A stretch of DNA of 64,000 bases from an uncultured Pluralibacter sp. (GTDB lineage: Bacteria > Pseudomonadota > Gammaproteobacteria > Enterobacterales > Enterobacteriaceae). A model generated the notes under the pieces. That model was not told where the DNA came from and did not search any database. It saw only the letters and a list, made by a program, of their open reading frames with translations. Each line of letters begins with the position of its first letter. Within the stretch, counting starts at the first letter, position 1. Positions 35,595 through 44,774 of the stretch are shown here, in pieces. The stretch lies in the NCBI RefSeq assembly GCF_913775985.1, contig NZ_CAJYMB010000059.1:1-64000 (forward strand), in the 5' to 3' direction. The translations under genes were made by a program, and so were the position numbers.

Positions 35595-37555
35595 CAGGCC
35601 TCCTCCGCGACGACGCGGCGCTGCGGTTGCTTATCCCCGCCGGTGGCTTCTGCCTCCACCAGCGCTTCCGCCACCAGCTCGGCGATATCTTTGACCGCCG
35701 GGCGCGGCTCTGGTACCCCTTCGAGCATCGCGGTGCACTGCTGGCAGCCTACCGCCACCAGCGCCGCGCCGGTGGCGCGGGCATCGTCCATCCGCATGTC
35801 GGCAATGCGCCGCTCGCCGGGCACGTCCACCACCGGCGCGCCGCCGCCGCCGCCGCAGCAGCGGGAGCGAAAGCCGGAGCGGTCCATCTCCTGCAGGGCG
35901 ATGCCCAGCGCCGCCAGCAGCTCGCGCGGCGCGGCGTACTCGCCGTTGTAGCGCCCGAGATAGCACGGATCGTGGTAGGTCACCTCGCCGCCCTTATAGC
36001 GGTCGAGCACCAGCCGGTGGGCCTTGACCAGCCCGTTTATAAAGGTGGTGTGATGCAGCACCTCGTACTCCGGGCACTGGCCTGCGGGATAGAAGTCGGG
36101 GTATTCGTTTTTCAGGCAGTGAAAGGCATGGGGATCGGTGGTGACAATCTGCTTAAAGCGATATTTGCTCAGGGTGGCGATATTGCTTTTTGCCAGCCGC
36201 TGGAAGGTGGCGTCGTCCCCGAGGCGGCGGGCGAGATCGCCGCTGTCCAGCTCCTCGTCGCCGAGCACCGCGAAGTTCACCCGCGCCGCGCGCAGCACTT
36301 TGACAAACGCCCGCAGAATGCGCTGGCTGCGCATGTCGAACGCGCCGTCGGAGACCCAGAACAGCACCTCCGCTTCCTGCACCTCTTTCATCAGCGGCAA
36401 GTTCTGATCCGCCGCCCAGTGGGTGCGGCTGCGGGGATTAAAGCCGTTGGGATTGTCGGTAAAAATCAGATTCTCCAGCACCTGCGCGCCCTTGCCGGGC
36501 GTCTTGCCCTTTTCGAGGGTCATGAAGCGCCGCATGTCGACGATGGCGTCCACGTGTTCAATCATCATCGGGCACTCTTCGACGCAGGCCCGGCAGGTGG
36601 TGCAGGACCAGAGGGTCTCTTCCCGCAGCAGGCCGCCGACAATAGGCTGGTGCGGCGCGCCTTTGGCTTCGCCCACCGGAATGCCGGGATAGGCGCTGCC
36701 GGCGTATCTGGCGTCGGTTCCCCCCGCCATGCCGACCACCATATCCTGAATCAGCTTTTTCGGATTGAGCGGCTGCCCGGCGGCGAAGGCCGGACACACC
36801 GCCTCGCACTTGCCGCACTGCACGCAGGCGTCAAAGCCCAGCAGCTGGTTCCAGGTGAAGTCGGCGGGCTTTTCAACCCCGAGCTTCGGTGCGGCAAGAT
36901 CGAGTCGCTTGAGCCCGGTAGAGCGCCCGCCGCCGAAGCGCCCCGGACGGCGGTGAAAGGCCAGGTGCAGCGTGCCGGCAAAGGCGTGCTTCATCGGCCC
37001 GCCCCAGCCCATCCCGAGCAGCAATCCGCACAGCCCCCAGATAATCCCCGCCAGCAGCAGCGCCGACAACAGCCACTGCCCGGCCTGATTCGGCACCAGC
37101 GAGGAGAGCGGCAGGGTGGTGAGAAAGAAAGTTCCGGCGAACGCCAGCAGGCTTTTCGGCAGCCGCATCCACGGGCCTTTCGACAGCCGGGTGGGCGGCT
37201 GCCGGCGGCGGCGCCAGACAAATACCGCGCCGGTCAGCATCAGCAGCAGCGCCGCGCCGAGCAGCAGGTTGATAAACCAGCCGCTGACGCCCACCACGTA
37301 AACCGCCAGCAGCAGGATCATCGACAGCACGAAGCCGCCGGCGGTGGCAACGTGGGTTTTTGACATCACCTTGTCGCGCTCCACCACGTGGTGCAGATCC
37401 ACCAGGTAGCGGCGCGGCATGGCCAGCAGGCCCGCCAGCAGCGCCACCTTGTCCGGGCGTCCCGCGCGCCACAGCCGCGCCCGCCGGAACATGCCCAGCA
37501 CCGCCAGCAGCAGCGCGCAGACCAGTAAAGCAGGAAGTAACCTGTCGAGTATCAT
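35594..37555 (-). CDS. dgcB: Dimethylglycine demethylation protein DgcB (iron-sulfur membrane subunit)
   Basis: A 653-residue membrane iron-sulfur protein. The first 200 residues hold about five to six hydrophobic helices. Two [4Fe-4S] motifs follow, CVQCGKCEAVCP (from residue 244) and CTTCRACVEECP, and then two CCG-type cysteine-rich domains (HDPCYLGRYNGEY and RSRCCGGGGGAP). The layout is that of heterodisulfide-reductase-D/GlpC-like subunits. It links DgcA and the ETF to the respiratory chain. It starts 24 bases after the dgcA stop. Confidence 0.92.
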   Translation of the reverse strand: MILDRLLPALLVCALLLAVLGMFRRARLWRAGRPDKVALLAGLLAMPRRYLVDLHHVVERDKVMSKTHVATAGGFVLSMILLLAVYVVGVSGWFINLLLGAALLLMLTGAVFVWRRRRQPPTRLSKGPWMRLPKSLLAFAGTFFLTTLPLSSLVPNQAGQWLLSALLLAGIIWGLCGLLLGMGWGGPMKHAFAGTLHLAFHRRPGRFGGGRSTGLKRLDLAAPKLGVEKPADFTWNQLLGFDACVQCGKCEAVCPAFAAGQPLNPKKLIQDMVVGMAGGTDARYAGSAYPGIPVGEAKGAPHQPIVGGLLREETLWSCTTCRACVEECPMMIEHVDAIVDMRRFMTLEKGKTPGKGAQVLENLIFTDNPNGFNPRSRTHWAADQNLPLMKEVQEAEVLFWVSDGAFDMRSQRILRAFVKVLRAARVNFAVLGDEELDSGDLARRLGDDATFQRLAKSNIATLSKYRFKQIVTTDPHAFHCLKNEYPDFYPAGQCPEYEVLHHTTFINGLVKAHRLVLDRYKGGEVTYHDPCYLGRYNGEYAAPRELLAALGIALQEMDRSGFRSRCCGGGGGAPVVDVPGERRIADMRMDDARATGAALVAVGCQQCTAMLEGVPEPRPAVKDIAELVAEALVEAEATGGDKQPQRRVVAEEA

Positions 37556-37579
37556 CAGGAGCCTCTTTGTCTCAGAGCG

Positions 37580-39643
37580 TTACAGGTCTTTGCACAGCCG
37601 CAGCGCGTCGAGGATTGCCGCGTGGGTGTTGCGCTGGGAAACGCAGTCCCCGAGCCGCCAGAGGATCATCCCCTCCTGCGGCGCGGTGAGTACCGGCTGC
37701 GGCTGCATGGCGAACAGCGTCTCGTTATCGATCTGCCCCCGGTTTACGGACTCCATTTTCAGGGCGTAGTAGAGGGATTCGTCCGGGCGGGTGCCGTTCT
37801 CCACCACCACCTGATCCACCACCCGCTCCTCTTTCTGGCCGGTATATTCGTTCTCCAGCACTGCCACCAGCGACTCGCCCTCGCGGTAGACCTTCTCCAG
37901 CGCCAGATCGGAGGTCATGATCACCGACTTCTCGTACAGGCTGCGGTAGTAGGTTGGAAAGGTGGTACCGCCGATGCCGACGCCGGGCTTGGTGTCGCCG
38001 GTCACCAGCTCCACCAGCGCGCCTTTCGCCGCCAGATAGTCGGCGACGGACATGCCGGTAAATTCGCAGATGCTGTCGTACACCAGCACGTTTTTACCCG
38101 GCGCCACCGCCCCGGTGAGAATGTCCCAGCTGGAGACCACCAGCCCTTCGGCGGCGCCCCACTCCGGAACCTGCTCAATGAACGGCTGGCCGCCGGTGGC
38201 GAGGATGCAGACGTCCGGACGCAGGTCGCGCACCGTTGCCGCGTCGGCATTTACGCCGAAGCTGACGGTCACCCCGAGCCGGTCCAGCTCCATCGCCAGC
38301 CAGCGGGTGATGCCCGCCATCTGATCCCGCTGCGGCGCTTTGGCGGCGATGGTGATCTGCCCGCCCAGCTCCGTGCCTTTTTCCAGCAGCGTGACCCGGT
38401 GTCCGCGCTCGGCGGCCACTCGCGCCGCCTCCATGCCGCCGGGGCCGCCGCCTACCACCACCACGTTGCGCACCGGCCCTGTGGTTTTTTCAATGATGTG
38501 CGGCAGGCCGAGATACTCCCGGGAGGTAGCCGCATTCTGAATGCACAGCACGTCGAGCCCCATGTACTGCCTGTCGATGCAGTAGTTCGCCCCGACGCAC
38601 TGGCGAATTTGATCCACCTGATTCATTTTGATCTTGGCGATAAGGTGCGGATCGGCGATGTGCGCCCGGGTCATGCCGACAAAATCAACGTAACCCGCCG
38701 CCAGAATGCGCTGGGCCTGGTTCGGATCTTTGATGTTCTGGGCGTGGATCACCGGGACGTTAACCACCTCTTTGATGCCCGCCGCCAGGTGCAGGAACGG
38801 CTCCGGCGGGTAGCTCATGTTTGGAATAACGTTGGCGAGCGTATTGTGGGTATCGCAGCCCGAGCCCACCACCCCGAAGTAGTCCACCATCCCGGTGGCG
38901 TCGTAGTAGGCGGCGATCTGGCACATGTCCTCGTGGCTGAGGCCGTCCGGATGGAACTCGTCGCCGGTGATGCGCATCCCGACCACAAAGTCCGGCCCTA
39001 CCGCCTCGCGCACCGCTTTGAGCACTTCCAGCCCGAAGCGCATGCGGTTTTCAAAGCTGCCGCCCCACTCGTCGGTGCGCTTGTTGACCCGCGGCGACCA
39101 GAACTGGTCAATCATGTGCTGGTGCACGGCGGAGAGCTCCACCCCGTCCAGCCCGCCCTCTTTGGCGCGCACCGCGGCTTTAGCGAAGTCGCCAATGATG
39201 CGCTGGATCTCTTCCACTTCAATGGTTTTACAAGTGGCGCGGTGCACCGGCTCGCGGATCCCCGAGGGCGACATCAGGTTCGGCCAGTTTTCGCCGTCCC
39301 AGCGGGAGCGGCGTCCCATGTGGCTTATCTGGATCATGATCCTGCCGCCGTGCTTGTGCACGGCGTCGGCCAGATTCTGAAAGTGCGGAATAATTCTGTC
39401 GGTGCTGAGGTTAACCGAGCTCCACCAGCTCTGGGGGCTGTCGATGGAAACCACGCTGGAGCCGCCGCAGATGCAGAGCCCGCAGCCGCCTTTGGCCTTC
39501 TCTTCGTAATATTTCACGTAGCGGTCGGTAGTCATCCCGCCGTCGGTGGCGTACACCTCCGCGTGGGCGGTACTGACGATGCGGTTGCGGATCGTCAGCT
39601 TATTAATGTTTAACGGCTGAAACAGGAGATCGAACTGAGACAT
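37580..39643 (-). CDS. dgcA: Dimethylglycine demethylase DgcA
   Basis: A 687-residue flavoenzyme of the trimethylamine dehydrogenase/2,4-dienoyl-CoA reductase family that demethylates dimethylglycine to sarcosine. An OYE barrel (1 to about 370) has AAVRAKEGGLDGVELSAVH. The iron-sulfur segment reads CVGANYCIDRQYMGLDVLC, with Ala in place of the second Cys of the usual four. The FAD/NAD domain starts VVVGGGPGGMEAARVA. It lies in the conserved order dipeptidase, DUF5943, dgcA, dgcB, ETF seen in Pseudomonas. Confidence 0.92.
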   Translation of the reverse strand: MSQFDLLFQPLNINKLTIRNRIVSTAHAEVYATDGGMTTDRYVKYYEEKAKGGCGLCICGGSSVVSIDSPQSWWSSVNLSTDRIIPHFQNLADAVHKHGGRIMIQISHMGRRSRWDGENWPNLMSPSGIREPVHRATCKTIEVEEIQRIIGDFAKAAVRAKEGGLDGVELSAVHQHMIDQFWSPRVNKRTDEWGGSFENRMRFGLEVLKAVREAVGPDFVVGMRITGDEFHPDGLSHEDMCQIAAYYDATGMVDYFGVVGSGCDTHNTLANVIPNMSYPPEPFLHLAAGIKEVVNVPVIHAQNIKDPNQAQRILAAGYVDFVGMTRAHIADPHLIAKIKMNQVDQIRQCVGANYCIDRQYMGLDVLCIQNAATSREYLGLPHIIEKTTGPVRNVVVVGGGPGGMEAARVAAERGHRVTLLEKGTELGGQITIAAKAPQRDQMAGITRWLAMELDRLGVTVSFGVNADAATVRDLRPDVCILATGGQPFIEQVPEWGAAEGLVVSSWDILTGAVAPGKNVLVYDSICEFTGMSVADYLAAKGALVELVTGDTKPGVGIGGTTFPTYYRSLYEKSVIMTSDLALEKVYREGESLVAVLENEYTGQKEERVVDQVVVENGTRPDESLYYALKMESVNRGQIDNETLFAMQPQPVLTAPQEGMILWRLGDCVSQRNTHAAILDALRLCKDL

Positions 39644-39669
39644 GGCTACACCTTACTGTTAAACGTCGT

Positions 39670-40200
39670 CTACAGCGGCGAGACGACGAAAAGACCGACA
39701 TCACATCCCTCTTCGGCGGCGCTCTGGGTCTGAATCGCCCGGGTTCTTACCGCATATCCAAGACTCTGCGCGATCTGGTCCATCGCGCCGGCAAACCAGC
39801 CGGTAAACATGTAGTCCACCTTGCGGCCCACTTTGCCGTACTGATACACAAACGCCGAGTTCTCCAGCCGGATGCGGGCGGTCCCCGCTTCCAGATCCAG
39901 CGCTTCAATAAAGAAGCGGCCCCAGCCGCGCTGGGAAATGCGCTTCATGTAGTGCTCAAATACCGCCGAGCCGCTGAGGTCGTGCAGTGCCGCCTCTTTT
40001 TCGCACCAGTGCCAGGCCGATTTGTAGCCGGCCTTGTAGAGGATCTCCGCATAGCGCTCGGGGCCGATTTCTTCCTCAATGCCGCGGTGGTTGTTGATAA
40101 AAAAGTGCCGGGGCACGTACAGCATCGGTAGCGCGTCGGTCACCCAGACGCCGGTTTCGTTATCGACGCTGATCGGCATTTCAGGGGCGTGTGTGCTCAT
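39670..40200 (-). CDS. DUF5943 protein of the dgc operon
   Basis: A 176-residue soluble protein matching, by position and size, the PA5397 protein of Pseudomonas (DUF5943, with similarity to V4R small-molecule-binding domains). Visible segments include VPRHFFINNHRGIEEEIGPER and a YMFTGWFAGAMDQIAQSLGY stretch in which V4R relatives bind ligands. Its function is unknown; the constant link to dgcAB suggests help with cofactor, substrate or formaldehyde handling. Confidence 0.82.
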   Translation of the reverse strand: MSTHAPEMPISVDNETGVWVTDALPMLYVPRHFFINNHRGIEEEIGPERYAEILYKAGYKSAWHWCEKEAALHDLSGSAVFEHYMKRISQRGWGRFFIEALDLEAGTARIRLENSAFVYQYGKVGRKVDYMFTGWFAGAMDQIAQSLGYAVRTRAIQTQSAAEEGCDVGLFVVSPL

Positions 40201-40227
40201 TGACTCTCTCCTGTGGCAGCGGGGACG

Positions 40228-41205
40228 CTATTCGCCCCACACCTCGGCCAGAACGTTTACCCAGTTTTCACCCATAAATTTGCGCACCTGCTTCTCGGTG
40301 AAGCCGTGTTTCAGCAGCGCTTCGGTGAGATTTGGAAACTCGCCGAGGGTGCGGATGCCTTTCGGGTTGATGATTTTGCCGAAGCTGGTCAGATGGCGGG
40401 CGTAGCCTTTGTCGTGGGTCAGCCACTCGAAGAAAGCCTGATCCTGGCCCTGGGTGAAGTCGGTGCCGATGCCGAGCTGGTCTTCACCCACCAGGTTGTA
40501 GATGTAGTCGATGGCCTCGACATAGTCTTCAATGGTGGAGTTGACGCCGTTTTTGAGGAACGGCGTAAACATGGTCACGCCGACGAAACCGCCGCGATCG
40601 GCGATAAACTTCAGCTCTTCGTCGGACTTGTTACGCGGGTGATCCTTCAGGCCGGAAGGCAGGCAGTGGGAGTAGCACACCGGTTTTTTCGAGGCCAGGA
40701 TCACTTCCTCGGAGGTTCTGGACCCGACGTGGGAGAGATCGCACATGATGCCGACGCGGTTCATCTCCTCCACCACTTCATGGCCGAAGCCCGACAGGCC
40801 GCCGTCGCGCTCGTAGCAGCCGGTGCCGACCAGGTTCTGGGTGTTGTAGGCCATCTGCACCACGCCGATCCCCAGCTCCTTGAAGATTTGCACGTAGCCG
40901 AGCTGGTCTTCAAAAGCGTGGGCGTTCTGAAAGCCCATCAGGACGCCGGTTTTGCCCTCCTGCTTGGCGCGGCGGATATCGGCGGTGGTGCGTACTTTGG
41001 TCACCAGATCGGCATTTTCCGCGATCAGGTTATTCATCGCCACGATATTGTTGACCGTGCTCTGAAAATCTTCCCATACGGAAACGGTGCAGTTGGCGGC
41101 GGTCAGTCCGCCCTTGCGCATGTCGAGGAACAGCTCCCTGTCCCAGCGGGCGATAACCAGCCCGTCGATAACGATGGCGTCGCGGTGTAGCTCTGCTGCA
41201 TTCAT
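40228..41205 (-). CDS. M19-family (renal-type) dipeptidase of the dgc operon
   Basis: A 325-residue metal-dependent hydrolase of the membrane dipeptidase family. Zinc-binding features are AIVIDGL at the start (a D-G in place of the usual HxD), a Glu/His pair in MGFQNAH, CDLSHVGSRT, YSHCLPSG and GIGTDFTQG. The normal HxD motif is altered, so activity may differ from dipeptide cleavage. It is the first gene of the dgc operon, as in Pseudomonas (PA5396), where its role is not settled. Confidence 0.87.
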   Translation of the reverse strand: MNAAELHRDAIVIDGLVIARWDRELFLDMRKGGLTAANCTVSVWEDFQSTVNNIVAMNNLIAENADLVTKVRTTADIRRAKQEGKTGVLMGFQNAHAFEDQLGYVQIFKELGIGVVQMAYNTQNLVGTGCYERDGGLSGFGHEVVEEMNRVGIMCDLSHVGSRTSEEVILASKKPVCYSHCLPSGLKDHPRNKSDEELKFIADRGGFVGVTMFTPFLKNGVNSTIEDYVEAIDYIYNLVGEDQLGIGTDFTQGQDQAFFEWLTHDKGYARHLTSFGKIINPKGIRTLGEFPNLTEALLKHGFTEKQVRKFMGENWVNVLAEVWGE

Positions 41206-41342
41206 AGCATCCCCTTATCCTGATTAACCGAAAGGTTGAGTGATGTAGCCAGCATAGAAGCAACGAAAATGGGGAATTGTTCTGAAAGCGTCACCCGCCT
41301 GACCGCCAGCGCTGCGGGGCACATTTTGTGGGGCCTGAAACG

Positions 41343-41372
41343 ACCGCTGCCGGCGAAATGGCCGGCAGCGGT
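41343..41372 (-). terminator. Terminator of gbdR
   Basis: ACCGCTGCCGGC and GCCGGCAGCGGT form a perfect 12-base stem with a six-base loop, just after the gbdR stop on the minus strand, followed by CGTTTC. It separates gbdR from the dgc operon. Confidence 0.68.
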
Positions 41373-41394
41373 GGTCAAATTTTACAGCAGTTCA

Positions 41395-42531
41395 TCAGTT
41401 GCCAGAGGTGAGCCTCACGGAGCCGTAGGTGGGTTCATAGCGCGCTTCGCTGAGCAGGCGCATGGAGAGGGATTCGGCAGGCGGACGGGCGCTCTGTTCG
41501 AAGGCGGGAAACTCGCTGACCCCGCGGCGAGACAGCACCGGGCTGCTGACGCCGCGGCGCTCTTCCCGGGGCGGAATGCCGAAGTGCTCGCGGTAGCACT
41601 TGCTGAAGTGCGGCGTGGAAACGAAGCCGCAGGCCACCGCAATCTCGATAATCGACCGCGAGGTTTGCTTGAGCAGCTGGCGGGCCCGGAACAGGCGCAG
41701 CTTCATGTAGTAGCGCGACGGCGAGCAGTGGAGATACTTCTGAAACAGGCGCTCCAGCTGGCGGCGCGAGAGGCCGACGTAGCCCGCCAGCTCGTCGAGC
41801 TCGATAGACTCTTCGATGTTGGCCTCCATCAGCGACACCGCCTCCACCAGGCTCGGCTGGGCGGTTCCCAGCACGTGGCGCAGCGGAATCCGCTGATAGT
41901 CGGACTCGTTGCGCACCCTGTCGCAAATAAACATCTCGGAGATCCCCGCCGTCAGCTGATAGCCGAAATCCCGCTGGATCATGGTGAGCATCATGTCCAT
42001 CGGTACGGTGCCGCCGCTGCTGGTCATCCGGTCGCGCTCGATAACAAACAGCTGATTGGTACAGATAACTTTCGGGTAGGCCTCCTGCATAGAGGCAATA
42101 CACTCCCAGTGGGCGCTGCAGTGGTAGCCGTCGAGCAGGCCCGCCTCCGCCAGCAGATAGGGGCCGGTACAGACGCCGCCGATCAGCATTTTTTTGCGCG
42201 CCAGGCTCTGCAGCCAGCTGACCTGGCGGGCGCTGTAGCTGCGGGTAATGTTGATCCCGCCCACCACGATCAGCACGTCCAGACCGGCGGCGTCGGCCAT
42301 CGCAACGTCCGGGGTGATGGCAATACCGTCACTGGCGACCGCCGGCTTGCCCCCTTCGGTAACGGTACACCAGTGATACAGCTCCCGACCGCTGAGCTGA
42401 TTCGCCATGCGCAGCGGCTCCACGGCGGTGGCCAGCGCAATCATGGTGAAATTATTGAGTAACAAAAAACCGACATTGCGAACCTTCTCTGGAGCGGTGT
42501 TTCCCTGGGCGACTACGCTGGTATCAGACAT
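41395..42531 (-). CDS. gbdR: GbdR, AraC-family activator of betaine catabolism
   Basis: A 378-residue GlxA-type regulator. Residues about 20-200 form a DJ-1/GATase1-like sensing domain (NVGFLLLNNFTMIALATAVE, IGGVCTGPYLLAEAGLLDG), and the C-terminal 100 residues carry two AraC helix-turn-helices (GLSRRQLERLFQKYL and SIIEIAVACGFVSTPHFSKCY). In Pseudomonas GbdR senses glycine betaine and dimethylglycine and activates gbcAB, dgcAB and sox genes. All of these targets are in this window. Confidence 0.92.
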   Translation of the reverse strand: MSDTSVVAQGNTAPEKVRNVGFLLLNNFTMIALATAVEPLRMANQLSGRELYHWCTVTEGGKPAVASDGIAITPDVAMADAAGLDVLIVVGGINITRSYSARQVSWLQSLARKKMLIGGVCTGPYLLAEAGLLDGYHCSAHWECIASMQEAYPKVICTNQLFVIERDRMTSSGGTVPMDMMLTMIQRDFGYQLTAGISEMFICDRVRNESDYQRIPLRHVLGTAQPSLVEAVSLMEANIEESIELDELAGYVGLSRRQLERLFQKYLHCSPSRYYMKLRLFRARQLLKQTSRSIIEIAVACGFVSTPHFSKCYREHFGIPPREERRGVSSPVLSRRGVSEFPAFEQSARPPAESLSMRLLSEARYEPTYGSVRLTSGN

Positions 42532-43222
42532 CTGCGCTTACCTCTAATTGTGTTGCACCGGAATATGTCAAAGTGGCCTGTTTACGACATTGCCCACCGT
42601 GGATAATAGATGAGCAACTACTGTGCCATTAGTTGGATGTTTAAGAGAGTTATTACCGTCACGAAACAAATAAAAAACATAAATTCAACATTGACGCGGT
42701 TATAACGCAGATTTAGCGCAAAATTACTGCCAACTGGTCAGATGTCGGAGCAGTTAACGGCGATCGCAAAAAGGTAAGTTTGGTCAAATAGTGCACTGTT
42801 TTGCGTCAGCGCTGCATTAGCGCGGAGCATCGGCTAAGCGGAAATCGACAGGCGCGGATCGGGGTCAGCGCCTGCCGCGCCATGTGAGCCCGATCGCAAT
42901 TGCCGATTTTTTCGCATTTCATGAAAAAACCGGCTGCTGCACGGCACCCATTCGCCCGGGTCAGACAGCAGGCAGATTATATTTCCAGTATCTATTAATT
43001 ATTCCTCCACACTTTATTTCTGATACCTGAATAAACGCGTTCGGAACGCTCAATTACAAATAATAACGTTAGTTAATCCTGTTATTTGTCATTATAAACA
43101 TATCCCTTTACGTATTTATATTAAGCCAACCACTCACGTTTTATTTTGCGAATATTCTTGCTATTCGCCGCAATATTTTCATTCCTATGATGGCGCCGGA
43201 TAAATAACAGGGAGCAAGCGAT
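42532..43222. other. Intergenic region upstream of gbdR
   Basis: About 690 bases without a supportable gene. The part next to gbdR holds GACATTGCCC at 42586-42595, which is repeated in the sda-glyA gap at 62019-62028. The right half turns AT-rich towards the effector locus, marking the edge between the betaine cluster and an accessory segment. Confidence 0.5.
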
Positions 43223-44143
43223 ATGGCTTATCACGGTCCGCACGTATATCGCATTACAGGGACCATCGGCGCCTGCGGAATTAATGCCGCCGATGACGTT
43301 AAAACCATGCAAATAATGATTAACGGCGCGGGCTATCGCGCCGCCACCGGCCGACAGGTGCCGGTAGACGGCCGCTGCGGGCCTGAAACCACTGCGGCGA
43401 TCCAGTGGTATCAGCGGCTGCTGCGTATGTCCCCCAACGGGCTGGTGCAGCCCACGGATACGCATTTTATCGCAGCAATGGCGCAGGCGTCGCAGGTGGA
43501 CCGCAGCCGGCCACGAACCGGCGGGCCGCTGGTCGTCTCTCAGGGTCAGGTAACTTTCGACGCGGAAGGCGTTGACTACCTCACCGCAGCGGTGCCCTTT
43601 CGCCAGACGCGCATGCCCTATTTCTCGCGGGTACTGCACTTTCCCGGAAGCTACTCCGGCGTGACGCTGGGGCGCGGCTACGACATGAAAATGCGCTCGC
43701 CGGGGCAAATTTTTGCCGCCCTGCGCGAAGCCGGCATTGAAGAATATAAGGCCGCCCTCGCCTCCAGAGCCGCTGGCCTGCAGGGCCGCCAGGCCGCGCA
43801 GTTCGTTGCGGTTTACGGCCCGCTGTTGGGTGAGATCACCCACGCCCAGCAAATACGGCTGTTTGAGCTGACCTACCGCGACATCGTTAACTATTCCCGC
43901 GGCGTCTATCAGCGCAAGACGCGCAGCGTGGCCTCGCCGCTCGCCTGGCACAGCATTGATCCGGCCATTAAAGAGGTTTTTATCGATACCCTTTTTCAGG
44001 GAAATAACACCGCCGGCACCCTGTCGCGCCTTATCGCCAATGGCGGCAGCCGGCGCGATGTGGCAAATTATTTAAAAACCGATCCCGGACAAAATAGCGA
44101 TCCCCGACGCACCGGTATCCGCCTGAGGAGACTTCAGCATTGA
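43223..44143 (+). CDS. Peptidoglycan-targeting effector: PG-binding domain plus pesticin-like lysozyme domain
   Basis: A 306-residue protein without signal peptide. Residues about 20-95 resemble a peptidoglycan-binding domain (DVKTMQIMINGAG, VDGRCGPETTAAIQWYQ). From about 105 it resembles the T4-lysozyme-like pesticin domain: candidate catalytic Glu in FDAEGVDYL, then SGVTLGRGYDMKM with the active-site Thr, and an NYLKTDPGQN...RR end. It would cleave the glycan strands of rival cells. The next gene overlaps it and looks like a lysozyme inhibitor, so the pair fits a type VI secretion effector and immunity set, although no secretion gene is in the window. Confidence 0.75.
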   Translation: MAYHGPHVYRITGTIGACGINAADDVKTMQIMINGAGYRAATGRQVPVDGRCGPETTAAIQWYQRLLRMSPNGLVQPTDTHFIAAMAQASQVDRSRPRTGGPLVVSQGQVTFDAEGVDYLTAAVPFRQTRMPYFSRVLHFPGSYSGVTLGRGYDMKMRSPGQIFAALREAGIEEYKAALASRAAGLQGRQAAQFVAVYGPLLGEITHAQQIRLFELTYRDIVNYSRGVYQRKTRSVASPLAWHSIDPAIKEVFIDTLFQGNNTAGTLSRLIANGGSRRDVANYLKTDPGQNSDPRRTGIRLRRLQH

Positions 44144-44595
44144 GAACGTTATGCCTGGTAGCGGCCACCCTCGCGCTGCTCTCTCTGCCCGCCGCGGCGC
44201 AGGAGCCGCGCAGCGCCATCTTAAATCCCGCCGTCGGCGCGTGCCTGAAGCAGTATGGCGATCTCAATGCCGAGTGCCTGATGGACGCCCGGGAGAAATC
44301 TGACGAAGACGTTGAGCGAGTCTATAAAAACAAGCTTAGCGAACTGACGGTCTTTGATAATTCGACGTGGTGGATGGCGAGCAAAGCGCAGCAGTCGGCA
44401 ATGATTAGCGCATTCAAAGAGAGCCAGGGACTGTGGCTTACATATCGCGACAGCTACTGCCGCGCCGCCACAACGCCCGTCGCAGAGACCAAAAGCCTCG
44501 GCGCCGCGCTGGCGGGCTGCGTTATCAACATGAACCAGCAGCGCGAGCAGGAGATCCTGCGGGTGAAGGCGGATTTGACGTTTGAGGATTATTGA
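44140..44595 (+). CDS. LprI-like (DUF1311) periplasmic lysozyme inhibitor, probable immunity protein
   Basis: A 151-residue secreted protein with a signal peptide (LCLVAATLALLSLPAAAQ) and the DUF1311/LprI pattern of spaced Cys (ACLKQ, ECLMDAREK, SYCRAA, GCVINM) and LSEL...SQGLWLTYRDSYC. LprI-type proteins inhibit lysozymes. It begins with TTG overlapping the stop of the lysozyme-like gene (TTGA) after GAGGAG, so the two are tightly coupled. A periplasmic inhibitor is what a cell needs against a wall-degrading effector. Confidence 0.8.
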   Translation: MRTLCLVAATLALLSLPAAAQEPRSAILNPAVGACLKQYGDLNAECLMDAREKSDEDVERVYKNKLSELTVFDNSTWWMASKAQQSAMISAFKESQGLWLTYRDSYCRAATTPVAETKSLGAALAGCVINMNQQREQEILRVKADLTFEDY

Positions 44596-44774
44596 ACGTC
44601 TTAAGCTGAGCGGCTCCAGCGCGATTTTGCGGGCTCCTTTTTTTGCCTGGCTAAATACACGGCAACATCGCCGATTGAGCTTCCGACTTGACTGCGCCAG
44701 AAACACGGCACATGCTATTACAAATTATTAACATAAGAACTAACAGTACCTGTGGAAAAAGGTGTATTTAAATC

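Noticed and set aside
37622-39613. 663-codon frame opposite dgcA
   Set aside because: Antisense to a strongly supported enzyme gene; His/Ala/Val-rich without family features.
43121-43951. 276-codon frame opposite the lysozyme-like effector
   Set aside because: Antisense shadow; the + strand gene has domain motifs, coupled start and immunity partner.
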